A stretch of 64,000 nucleotides of DNA, from the NCBI GenBank assembly GCA_002162755.1, contig MAAS01000014.1:124001-188000 (forward strand), written 5' to 3'. Origin of the DNA: Gammaproteobacteria bacterium 50_400_T64 (GTDB lineage: Bacteria > Pseudomonadota > Gammaproteobacteria > Pseudomonadales > Porticoccaceae). Position 1 is the first letter of the stretch. Each line of letters begins with the position of its first letter. Shown here piece by piece: positions 43,299 through 51,243 of the stretch. Below the pieces are notes generated by a model that searched no databases, was not told the DNA's origin, and was given only the letters and a program-made list of their open reading frames with translations. Position numbers and translations under genes: made by a program.

Positions 43299-44204
43299 AT
43301 GTCACTTGCACCGAATGACCCACTAGCAACCGATAGCCGCCACCCTTCACCACCTTCAAATGTACGAGTGGGCCTGCTCGTTATTGCCTTTTCTCTCTTG
43401 GCGGCAACAATTTATTTTCTCTATACCAACTCTTTATATCAGGATGAACCCAAGGCCCTTGAAGCCTCGATAGAACAGGTATTTGTGCAAGACCCTGTAC
43501 CCATTAATCTAGACTCTCCCCCGACGATTAAAATCCCGCCACTCAATGTTGACGCCGTGCTTATAGAGCCCGCAGCGAATCCCCTGCCCCCATTGCCACC
43601 TTACGAAAAGGCCAATGTTTTTATTAAGGCGCAAGTCGGAGAGCAGCACTGGCAGGCACTCAACATTAACGCCAAAAACTTACCTGCTCTCAATAAAGAC
43701 TTTCTTTTACAGCGCAGTGTCGCCTTTCTCGACGGGCTGTCGAAAGGCGTACTACAAGATAAGCTCCTGCCCTTTACTCGCCCCAGCCAGTCTTTTATCG
43801 CCCACAAACAGGGCCAGGCTCTATCAATGGGCTCGGTAAACTTTCAGCGTTACGATGCCTTTACCCAAAGCATCGTCGCGATAGACAGCCAGCAGGCCGC
43901 CGCATTTTTTCACTGGACGCGCCCTCTACTCGAAACGGCTTATAGTGAACTGGGCTACCCCGGTGAAAATCTGGATGGCGCGATAATCAAAGCCATCGAT
44001 ACCCTTCTCGCAACCCCCAGAGTTGAAGGCCCCATCGCTTTAAAGCGCGAGTCTGTACTTTATCAATATGCAGACCCGGCTATCGAAGCCTTGCCCAGTG
44101 CGCAAAAACAATTGCTTAGAATGGGTAGCAAAAATTCTGCTCTGCTTAAATCCTGGTTAAGTGAATTACGCTCGGCTCTGCTGACCACGGGTCAAGATCA
44201 ATAA
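43299..44204 (+). CDS. DUF3014 membrane-anchored protein
   Basis: 301 residues. One N-terminal membrane helix (about 25-43, VGLLVIAFSLLAATIYFLY), a Pro-rich periplasmic linker (about 68-105), then the DUF3014 domain with LLQRSVAFLDGLSKG, MGSVNFQRYDAFTQSIVAIDSQQAAAFFHWTRPLLETAYSELGYPG and PIALKRESVLYQYADPAIEALPSAQKQLLRMG. Start ATG at 43299 has AAAGGAATAA upstream. Function unknown; periplasmic with inner-membrane anchor. The synteny purM-DUF3108-DUF3014 is common in this group. Confidence 0.85.
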   Translation: MSLAPNDPLATDSRHPSPPSNVRVGLLVIAFSLLAATIYFLYTNSLYQDEPKALEASIEQVFVQDPVPINLDSPPTIKIPPLNVDAVLIEPAANPLPPLPPYEKANVFIKAQVGEQHWQALNINAKNLPALNKDFLLQRSVAFLDGLSKGVLQDKLLPFTRPSQSFIAHKQGQALSMGSVNFQRYDAFTQSIVAIDSQQAAAFFHWTRPLLETAYSELGYPGENLDGAIIKAIDTLLATPRVEGPIALKRESVLYQYADPAIEALPSAQKQLLRMGSKNSALLKSWLSELRSALLTTGQDQ

Positions 44205-44307
44205 CTCGCTCTCCCCCTTTATTCCAATAATAAATACTCAATAATAGACACAACGCCTATCACTTGATCTGTGGCTACAGGCTCGCTACATTGAGCGCCG
44301 CAATCGA

Positions 44308-44344
44308 TTAGTACGCCATCAATACAACGCTGATGGCGTACTAA
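44308..44344. promoter_or_regulatory. Perfect 14-bp hairpin in the leader of the carboxylase gene
   Basis: TTAGTACGCCATCA (44308-44321) pairs perfectly with TGATGGCGTACTAA (44331-44344) across a 9-base loop, ending 37 bases before the start codon at 44382. There is no T-run, so it is not a terminator of the usual kind; it may be an operator or RNA-level control element. Confidence 0.5.
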
Positions 44345-44381
44345 CAACCACTATCATAATAACTACGGAAGTAAACGCATC

Positions 44382-45989
44382 GTGTCGCAAAAAGATCCGT
44401 CATCAACAAACGTCTCAAGTAATGTTTTCTTTGAAGCCGAAACCCCTGCGGCAACCACCATGAAAGAGGCACTACAGCCCTTCCTCGATAAAAAGAAAGC
44501 CCTCGATGACCTCGATTACAGCAAGCGCCACGCCAAAGGTATGTTGTCTGCTAGAGAGCGCGTCGACCTGCTGTTTGATAAAGAGGCCTTTACCGAAATC
44601 GCCCCCCTCGCCAGAGAATGCGATTTAGCCGCCGCCACGAAAGCCGGTGAAACGCCCCGCGATGCCATCGTGGTTGGCTACGGCAAAATCAACGGCCGCA
44701 TGGTGGGTGTCGCCGCTTACGACATGCAGTATCGCGCAGGCTCCATGGGTAAAATTTGTGAGTGGAAATTCACCCGCCTTAAACGATTAATATTGGAACA
44801 GGGCTTTCCACTCGTCATCCTCACAGAAGGCACGGGTGCGCGCCTGGAAGAAGAAGTCAGTTCTCAGGGTGCCTACGATAATCCCCAGTTTTCCAACCTG
44901 GTTTGTCTCAGTGGTTACGTGCCTATCGTCGTAGCGGTAATGGGTATTTGTGTCGGCGGCCACGCCAACATCACCGCTATTGGTGACTTTGTACCGATGA
45001 CAGAAAATGCCTCAATGATGATCGCCGGGCCGCCCCTGCTGAAAAGCAAAATGGGCATTGATACCACGCTGGAAGAACTCGGCGGTGCCCGCAAGCATGT
45101 CGAAGAAAGTGGCATGGGCGATTTACTGGTCGCGGATGAAGACGAGTGCATCGACAAAATTAAAGAATTTCTCAGCTACCTGCCCAATAACTGCAACGAA
45201 GCACCGCCCGTTCGTGCCACGCGCGATGACCCCGAACGCATCTGTCCCGAGCTACGCGACATCGTGCCCACCGATTTACGCTTTGCCTACGACATTAAAA
45301 AAATTATTAGCGGCCTGGTCGACGACGGCAAGTTTTTCGAATTCAAACCGACCTTTGCCCAAAATATTGTCACCTGCATGGCGCATATGGATGGCCGCGT
45401 CGTCGGCTTTATTGCCAATCAACCCGCCTATATGTCCGGCACCCTCGATACCAAAGCCTGCCAGAAAATTAGCCGCTTTATTAATTTCTGCGATTGCTTT
45501 GGTATTGCACTGATATTCCTGCAGGACATTCCCGGCTACTACCCCGGCCCCCAGTCAGAACTCGACGGTATTATTCGCTGGTCAACACGCCTGCTTTACG
45601 AAATTGAACACGCCACTGTGCCGCGTTTTACCGTGATGCTACGCAAGGCTTTCGGCCTCGCCCACTACGGCATGAACAGCCTCGGTATGCAGCCCAATAT
45701 GCTCGTCGCCTGGCCGCTGGCTTCATTTAGCGCCATCTCGCCCGATGATGCTGTCGATATTCTTTTTGGCCGTGTATTGGCCGAAATGGAGAATGGCGAA
45801 GAAAGAAGGCAAGAACTGGTGGCAGAATTTAAAGCCAAAACCACTATATTGCCAGCAGCAGAAGCAGCGCTGGTGGATGATGTAATTGACCCGGCGGATA
45901 CTCGTAAAGTATTGATTAGAGCGCTTGATATGGCGAAGAACCGTCGGCCTGGCCACCCTTATAAAAGGCGCGGTATTTCACCGATTTAA
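44382..45989 (+). CDS. Acyl-CoA carboxylase, carboxyltransferase (beta) subunit
   Basis: 535 residues of the PCC-beta/MCC-beta type carboxyltransferase. N-terminal crotonase-like half with ERVDLLFD and TEGTGARLEEEVSSQGAYDNPQFSN and GICVGGHANITAIGDFVPMTENASMMIAGPP; C-terminal half with VVGFIANQPAYMSGTLDTKACQKISRFINFCDCFGIALIFLQDIPGYYPGPQSE. It would carboxylate propionyl-CoA, acetyl-CoA or a branched or long acyl-CoA with a biotin carboxylase partner, which is not encoded nearby. Start is GTG with GGAAG ten bases upstream. Cytoplasmic. Substrate cannot be told from sequence by eye. Confidence 0.87.
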   Translation: MSQKDPSSTNVSSNVFFEAETPAATTMKEALQPFLDKKKALDDLDYSKRHAKGMLSARERVDLLFDKEAFTEIAPLARECDLAAATKAGETPRDAIVVGYGKINGRMVGVAAYDMQYRAGSMGKICEWKFTRLKRLILEQGFPLVILTEGTGARLEEEVSSQGAYDNPQFSNLVCLSGYVPIVVAVMGICVGGHANITAIGDFVPMTENASMMIAGPPLLKSKMGIDTTLEELGGARKHVEESGMGDLLVADEDECIDKIKEFLSYLPNNCNEAPPVRATRDDPERICPELRDIVPTDLRFAYDIKKIISGLVDDGKFFEFKPTFAQNIVTCMAHMDGRVVGFIANQPAYMSGTLDTKACQKISRFINFCDCFGIALIFLQDIPGYYPGPQSELDGIIRWSTRLLYEIEHATVPRFTVMLRKAFGLAHYGMNSLGMQPNMLVAWPLASFSAISPDDAVDILFGRVLAEMENGEERRQELVAEFKAKTTILPAAEAALVDDVIDPADTRKVLIRALDMAKNRRPGHPYKRRGISPI

Positions 45990-46086
45990 TGCAGTTTTGA
46001 AATAGTAAACATGTGCCTACTTTTCCTTTTCCGTCATTATGACGTCAAGGTTGTTATCAATCTTTGCCAAATCCAAGGAGGAGAAT

Positions 46087-49000
46087 ATGTACATTTTTCA
46101 TATATCTAGGACGAACTTAGATACCACATTACTTTTAGTTGTATTTCTTATTATTAGCTTTTATACATCAGAGTCCTCAGCTGACTATCCCAGCGCCCAA
46201 ATCAAAAATAATACTGAATACACAGTAAGTGGAACGGTACACTATGTAAGCGAACTTTGTAAAAATGATTCCTATTCTGTCGGGCCGGGGCAAACCTGGA
46301 AAGGGAGCCGTCGAGGCGTTTGCCTGATAGGCAAGATCGAAGGACGCATCATGTTGGCAAATCAAAAAGGGTACAATGTCGGAACCCGTAAATTTGATAT
46401 CCCACTACCTTTCAACCCAAAATACCAGCCGGTATCACTTGGAAATACGAATAAATCCACATACGGGGAGAAAACAGACGTCTCCGAGTACTTATCTGAC
46501 CCAGCTACGAGTTACTCAAAATTCCAAATCAACGCCTTTGGCGACAGGTACAGAATTTTTTCCGATGCTGAGTGGGCAAAAGCAAGCAACACGGGACAGG
46601 GAAAGAGTCCAGGCTTTCGCTTCATTAATAAAACGGCATGGCCAGTCGCTGTCTCGTTCGATCAGGTTGGCTGTCTTTATTATGGAATCGTCCCCGCCCA
46701 ATTCAATGGTAAGCCTGGCGAATTTAGACGCGACACAGGAGCGGTCTGGTTCACCATTCAAGCGCATATCCAACCTGATGGCATTAACCCGCAGACAGAT
46801 TGGGATTGTATCAAGCCCGTAGCAGAACTCGTCGGCGAAGTTGCACTTGCGGGGATGACGGGTGGTAGCTCCGTAGCGGCATCAGGAGCGCGCATCGCCG
46901 CCAAAGCAGCAGTGAAAGCCGCCGTGAAAAAAGGCCTAAAGTCTGTCGCCAAGTTTGGCGCGAATGAGTTAGGCGAATACCTCACCGATTCAAGCTCCAT
47001 AAAGATGGTTGGCCAGTACGCAGGTTATCCCTGGCCAGCTCAATGTAACCAGATGCCCGAATACCATATTACCGGTGGCCCCGTGCCATCTCATGACGAA
47101 CAGGGTGAATTCTATCTAGAGGATGGCAGGCCTTTAAAAATCACGAAGGTCAATACATGTGGTAACGATATGATGATGGCCTCAAGTAAAAGCGAGACCG
47201 CAGAGCCAGTCAATATTTCGAATTATTTTAACGATTCCACCCCGACAACCAGTAAACCACCTAGAGCCAGTCAACCACCTTCACAGCGGCTCTTAAATAC
47301 TGACATTCATAATTTTAATGGAATGCCCTTCGGAAGTATCGATGCCACCTATGATGATGGCAACGGTGGGGTCGTGATGTTTTCTAGTAGGGCATATGCC
47401 CGATATAACCTAGCCCAGAAAAAATTCATTGGCGGCACAGCCTCGCTTAGCAATTTTACGGGTATGCCATTCACAAGAGTTGATGCCGCGTTTAATGATA
47501 GTAACGGCGGTATTGTGATGTTTTCTGGCGGGACATATGCTCGGTATAACCTAGCCCAGCAAAAATTCATTGGTGGCACAGCGTCCCTTAACAATTTTAC
47601 GGGCATGCCATTCACAACAATTGATGCTGCGTTTAATGATGGTAACGGCGGTATTGTGATGTTTTCTGGCGGGAGATATGCTCGGTATAACCTAGCCCAG
47701 AAAAAATTCATTGGTGGCACAGCGTCTCTTAGCAATTTTACGGGTATGCCATTCACAAGAGTTGATGCATCATTCCCCGATAGAAATACGTATAAAAACA
47801 CTAAAATTATTATGATAAATAAATCTGTATATCAACGGTATGATATACGACATGCACAATTCGAAAATGCCCGAACTAAATTATTGGATAAAAAACAATT
47901 AGAGGCCCGAGCTAAACTAGATACCCAAGCTAGATTAGATGCCCAAGCTAAACTAGATGAGCAAGCTAGAGCAAATGAGCAAAATAGATTAAATCAAACC
48001 AACCCAGTGAAATACAATTCATCGGCTGAGGCGTACAATATTTATCTTGTGAGTGAAGATGGAGAATATTGTTTAACGAGTACGCAAAGCTCTAGTGGTA
48101 TTAACACTATTGATGTTCAACCTTTCAATAAACAAGCGCCTGATTCACCACAATGCTTAACCTGGAATATTAAAAAAAGTAAAATGTCGTCTGACGATTA
48201 TAACATTGTGACAAGCGACAGTTTTTACCTCCTCGCAAGTGATGGCACACTACATTTTGTTGAATCGAATCCATGGTGGAACAATTGGTCCATTAGACGC
48301 CCGGATAAAAAAGGCCGCTTTGATATTGTCAGTAGTAGACAGTTGAAATCCGACCGTTACCGTTTAGGCATTACAAAAGACGGAAACGTAAGCTTTATAC
48401 AAGAAAGTCGTAGTAATTTATCATTTATATTTTCACAAGGTCCCCAACATCACCATCCATTGGGTTCTATGGCAAGTCAGCCATACGAAACAAACAGACA
48501 TAGTCATCAGGCGGACAATGATCGCTACAATGAAAATGTCAGTGACTTCGATAATTTTGTTGCTAAAGCTCGCCACGGAGATGCTGAAACACAGTATCAA
48601 TTAGCCAAAATGTATTACAAAGGGATTGATGTCAAGCACAATATGGAGCGTGCATTTGATTGGTATTTACGCGCAGCTGAACAAGACCATGAGCTAGCAC
48701 AGGGTCAGGTAGGCTATATGTACTTTAAGGGGCAAGGTGTTGGGCAAAGTTATTCTACTGCGCTAGTCTGGCTTGAACGTGCAGCACTTAAAGGCCATAT
48801 TAATTCGCAATTTAATCTAGCAGGTCTTTATTTTTATGGAAATGGAACAACAGTAGATTACCCTAGCGCTTTTAAATGGTATTTAAAAGCGGCTGAGCAA
48901 GGGCATAACATGGCGCAGGAGCAAACTGCTGTCATGTTAGGTAAAGGTCTTGGTATTGAGCGTAACTACAAAGACGCGATATTTTGGCATAAGAAATTAC

Positions 49001-49500
49001 TTGCCCAATATGCTGTCCCCGATTCAATGTTTGCAATTGGTTATGCATATAACACAGGGGGAGCGGGTGTAACGCAAGACTACCTGGCGGCGGCACGCTG
49101 GTATGAAAAAGCAGCACAAGCAAACCATGTTATTGCTCAACGAAACTTAGGAATATTGTATCAAAAAGGCCTTGGCGTTGGTAAAAATCCACAGCGCGCT
49201 TTTAATTTTTATATGAAAGCTGCGCAGCAAGGTAATAGTGATGCTCAGGTGAATGTAGGGGCGTATTTCGATTATATCGATGGGGCAGTGAGTAAGGATT
49301 TTGAGCAAGGGTTTATGTGGTACATGAAATCAGCGCAACAAGGTAATGCCACTGGCCAATTTATGGTCGCCTCTATGTATTCCCTTGGCGAAGGTGTTGA
49401 TAAAGATATTTCTCAGGCAATCACATGGTATCGCAAGGCATCGGCACAAGGACATGTCAGCGCCCAGGAAAAGTTGGATGAATTGTTGAAAGAAAACTAA
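46087..49500 (+). CDS. Large secreted multidomain protein: hemopexin-like repeats and Sel1 repeats
   Basis: 1137 residues from the ATG at 46087, which follows AAGGAGGAG. A signal peptide (cleavage near residue 32, SSA-DYP) is followed by two related beta-rich segments (about 33-110 and 185-250, each with Asn-x-Thr and a Cys pair), an Ala/Lys-rich amphipathic helix (about 262-300), four hemopexin-like units of 47 residues (409-571 approx.), a charged helical linker of four 6-residue units (about 600-640), a beta-trefoil-like segment (about 642-785) and about nine Sel1 repeats (817-1137). Hemopexin units bind haem or sugars or proteins in other organisms; Sel1 repeats are protein-binding scaffolds. 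AT-richer than its neighbours. No known function; may be a host-, haem- or prey-directed exoprotein. Confidence 0.82.
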   Translation: MYIFHISRTNLDTTLLLVVFLIISFYTSESSADYPSAQIKNNTEYTVSGTVHYVSELCKNDSYSVGPGQTWKGSRRGVCLIGKIEGRIMLANQKGYNVGTRKFDIPLPFNPKYQPVSLGNTNKSTYGEKTDVSEYLSDPATSYSKFQINAFGDRYRIFSDAEWAKASNTGQGKSPGFRFINKTAWPVAVSFDQVGCLYYGIVPAQFNGKPGEFRRDTGAVWFTIQAHIQPDGINPQTDWDCIKPVAELVGEVALAGMTGGSSVAASGARIAAKAAVKAAVKKGLKSVAKFGANELGEYLTDSSSIKMVGQYAGYPWPAQCNQMPEYHITGGPVPSHDEQGEFYLEDGRPLKITKVNTCGNDMMMASSKSETAEPVNISNYFNDSTPTTSKPPRASQPPSQRLLNTDIHNFNGMPFGSIDATYDDGNGGVVMFSSRAYARYNLAQKKFIGGTASLSNFTGMPFTRVDAAFNDSNGGIVMFSGGTYARYNLAQQKFIGGTASLNNFTGMPFTTIDAAFNDGNGGIVMFSGGRYARYNLAQKKFIGGTASLSNFTGMPFTRVDASFPDRNTYKNTKIIMINKSVYQRYDIRHAQFENARTKLLDKKQLEARAKLDTQARLDAQAKLDEQARANEQNRLNQTNPVKYNSSAEAYNIYLVSEDGEYCLTSTQSSSGINTIDVQPFNKQAPDSPQCLTWNIKKSKMSSDDYNIVTSDSFYLLASDGTLHFVESNPWWNNWSIRRPDKKGRFDIVSSRQLKSDRYRLGITKDGNVSFIQESRSNLSFIFSQGPQHHHPLGSMASQPYETNRHSHQADNDRYNENVSDFDNFVAKARHGDAETQYQLAKMYYKGIDVKHNMERAFDWYLRAAEQDHELAQGQVGYMYFKGQGVGQSYSTALVWLERAALKGHINSQFNLAGLYFYGNGTTVDYPSAFKWYLKAAEQGHNMAQEQTAVMLGKGLGIERNYKDAIFWHKKLLAQYAVPDSMFAIGYAYNTGGAGVTQDYLAAARWYEKAAQANHVIAQRNLGILYQKGLGVGKNPQRAFNFYMKAAQQGNSDAQVNVGAYFDYIDGAVSKDFEQGFMWYMKSAQQGNATGQFMVASMYSLGEGVDKDISQAITWYRKASAQGHVSAQEKLDELLKEN
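47311..47800 (+). repeat. Four in-frame 141-bp repeats encoding hemopexin-like units
   Basis: Units begin at 47311, 47452, 47593 and 47734, exactly 141 bases apart (the fourth is partial and degenerate). Each codes for a 47-residue unit with the pattern F-x-G-M-P-F, I-D-A-A-F, N-G-G-I-V-M-F and Y-A-R-Y-N-L-A-Q. The middle two are almost identical in DNA, so recent duplication or gene conversion is likely. The number of units may vary among strains. Confidence 0.88.
47905..47976 (+). repeat. Four 18-bp direct repeats in the linker of the hemopexin/Sel1 protein
   Basis: Units at 47905, 47923, 47941 and 47959 share C(A/G)AGCTA(A/G)A(C/T)TAGAT-type sequence and encode a repeated A-(R/Q)-A-(K/R)-L-D hexapeptide of high charge, likely an extended helix. 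The last unit is degenerate. Confidence 0.7.
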
Positions 49501-49680
49501 GTTAAACCAACAATAGGGGGGCGAAAAACCGTGCTACGTCCCCGGTTATTTCAAGAATCAGAGGCTTCTGGATCAAGGGGTCAGCCAGCTTAGTTTGCAA
49601 CACCGATACAGAAAATTGGTATTAACTGCATAACCCTCCATCTCTAACTTCGATTAAAAATGGGGGGATTACCTACCTAC

Positions 49681-50841
49681 TCAGGCGCGCCCTATCGCCC
49701 TGGCCACTTCTCGCTGAAAATGAATTAACGCAGGCTCGTTGCGGCCAAAAGTACTGTGGCTAATGGCGCCACTGCTGAGGCCGACCTGAATGCCTTCAAC
49801 ACCGGGGATATCTTCCTCCAGCACGGTGCGTACCGCGAGGTCCATATTACGTTCCCAGTGATCTTTTGCCGATTGAGTTTCAGCCGGTTCGGGAATGTAG
49901 TAGTCCATTTGCACCATGCATTCATTGGGCTTACCGGGAACGGGGTAAGAGCGCCACAACTCGACGTGATCGCGCTGCATCACCAGACCTGCGTTAGGGA
50001 ATAGTAAATACACTAGGGCTGAATCGGGCACGATGTCCCAGTTGTCTTTTGGCTGATCCCGCTGCTTTTGAATGGACTTGCGAATCACTGCCTCGCGCAG
50101 GTTTTGCCCGAAGGTGTCGAGCAGGCAGAGGTTGTGATACATCAAGGGGCCAACGGTGGTTGGGTGCAGCGGTGCAAAATGATAAGGCTCGAGAAAGGTA
50201 TCGAGCATTAACTTCCAGTTCATTTTGCAGTGCATTCGCCGTTGGGTGTAGGGGTGATAATCGGCAAATTGATAGCTTTGTAAATCTTCAACCAGGCCCG
50301 CATCAAGCCCGCCGAGTTGAGCGTCAATGTCGAAATCCTTGCCCACCGTTGGGCAAACCCAAATCATGCCGTACTTCTCTACCACTGGCAGTTTCACCAA
50401 ACCGTGTTCAGCTTTATCAACGCCGGGGAAGCTGACTTGATCGGGCAGGACTTTAAGGTCGCCCGTAAAATCATACGTCCAGGCATGATAGGGACAGGTG
50501 AAGCCGACCTGTGCACGACCACAGCCATTCGCTAACTTGGCACCACGGTGTCGACAGGTGTTGAAGAAAGCATTAATTTCACCTTCCTTACCGCGAACGA
50601 TAAGGATCGGTACACCAAGATCATCGTTGGTAATAAAATCGCCAGCCTTGGGCAAGTCACAGGAAAATGCCACTAACTGAGGATAATCCTTAAACAGAAT
50701 GTCTTGTTCCAGGGCAAGCCAATCTTTACAGGTGTAGGACTCAATGGGGCTTAAATAAATATCGTCAACTCGTGTTGTATCGTTGTTATCGAGCAGCTTA
50801 AAGGCCCGCTCAACCATGTCGATACGCATCTCTTTTCTCAT
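49681..50841 (-). CDS. Rieske-type aromatic-ring-hydroxylating oxygenase, alpha subunit
   Basis: 386 residues. The Rieske [2Fe-2S] site is CRHRGAKLANGCGRAQVGFTCPYHAW (C-x-H...C-x2-H). The catalytic mononuclear iron set lies in the START-like domain: LMLDTFLEPYHFAPLHP supplies the two His, with an Asp further on. Such oxygenases hydroxylate aromatic, sterol or quaternary-ammonium substrates with electrons from a reductase; no reductase or beta subunit lies in this window, so it relies on a partner elsewhere. Start at 50841 has a weak GAGAA site; a Met at residue 5 is possible. Alone on its strand, with a 9-bp hairpin upstream. Confidence 0.88.
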   Translation of the reverse strand: MRKEMRIDMVERAFKLLDNNDTTRVDDIYLSPIESYTCKDWLALEQDILFKDYPQLVAFSCDLPKAGDFITNDDLGVPILIVRGKEGEINAFFNTCRHRGAKLANGCGRAQVGFTCPYHAWTYDFTGDLKVLPDQVSFPGVDKAEHGLVKLPVVEKYGMIWVCPTVGKDFDIDAQLGGLDAGLVEDLQSYQFADYHPYTQRRMHCKMNWKLMLDTFLEPYHFAPLHPTTVGPLMYHNLCLLDTFGQNLREAVIRKSIQKQRDQPKDNWDIVPDSALVYLLFPNAGLVMQRDHVELWRSYPVPGKPNECMVQMDYYIPEPAETQSAKDHWERNMDLAVRTVLEEDIPGVEGIQVGLSSGAISHSTFGRNEPALIHFQREVARAIGRA

Positions 50842-51023
50842 TGCAGTTTTCTCACCCAGGCTTCGCCTTATAATTATCGTTATTGAACCATTGCCAGCGT
50901 GTGGGCAATGGTCAGACGATTATCGAAGTCATTGATGAGAAAAGCAATTGCGGAATATCAAATGCAATCATGAAAGGAGTGGAGCCTAGCCTAGCCATAC
51001 TCAGTTAAAAGGGAAGCCGATGC
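50842..51023. promoter_or_regulatory. Promoter region of the Rieske gene with a hairpin
   Basis: ACCATTGCC (50887-50895) pairs with GGCAATGGT (50904-50912) across 8 bases, 46 bases upstream of the Rieske start; it may be an operator or RNA hairpin. The rest of the region, up to the palindromic repeat, shows nothing recognisable. Confidence 0.4.
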
Positions 51024-51243
51024 TTAACAGGTTGTTGAAATTCGCTGAGCCGAGCCAAGTACAAGGAAAAATCAAGCGAAAAAGCGGAGTTCCTCTCATG
51101 AGGCCTACTTTTGGTACTCGCGTAAATGAACAGAGCCTGCCCCACGAAGTGCTTTGGGTACTTTGAGCTTGGTTTTACCAAAAGTAGGCGCTATAGGCGA
51201 CGCAGTAGATGGCCGGATCAGTAGAGTTTCAACAGCCTGTTAA
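51024..51243. repeat. Long palindromic repeat, copy 2, with a nested inverted repeat
   Basis: 220 bases with ends TTAACAGGTTGTTGAAATTC (51024-51043) and the inverse GAGTTTCAACAGCCTGTTAA (51224-51243). It is copy 1 (11804-11950) in reverse orientation with extra sequence inside. One extra part is bounded by its own 14-base inverted repeat, GCCTACTTTTGGTA (51103-51116) and TACCAAAAGTAGGC (51176-51189). The right end supplies the TAA stop codon of prfC (51240-51242). Confidence 0.8.

Noticed and set aside
46040-46047. TGACGTCA palindrome before the hemopexin/Sel1 gene as an operator
   Set aside because: Eight bases only, likely by chance; no second copy or promoter context.
47311-47800. Evenly spaced repeats that could suggest a CRISPR array
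   Set aside because: The 141-bp units are in frame, encode a hemopexin-like protein, and have no short-repeat/unique-spacer pattern.
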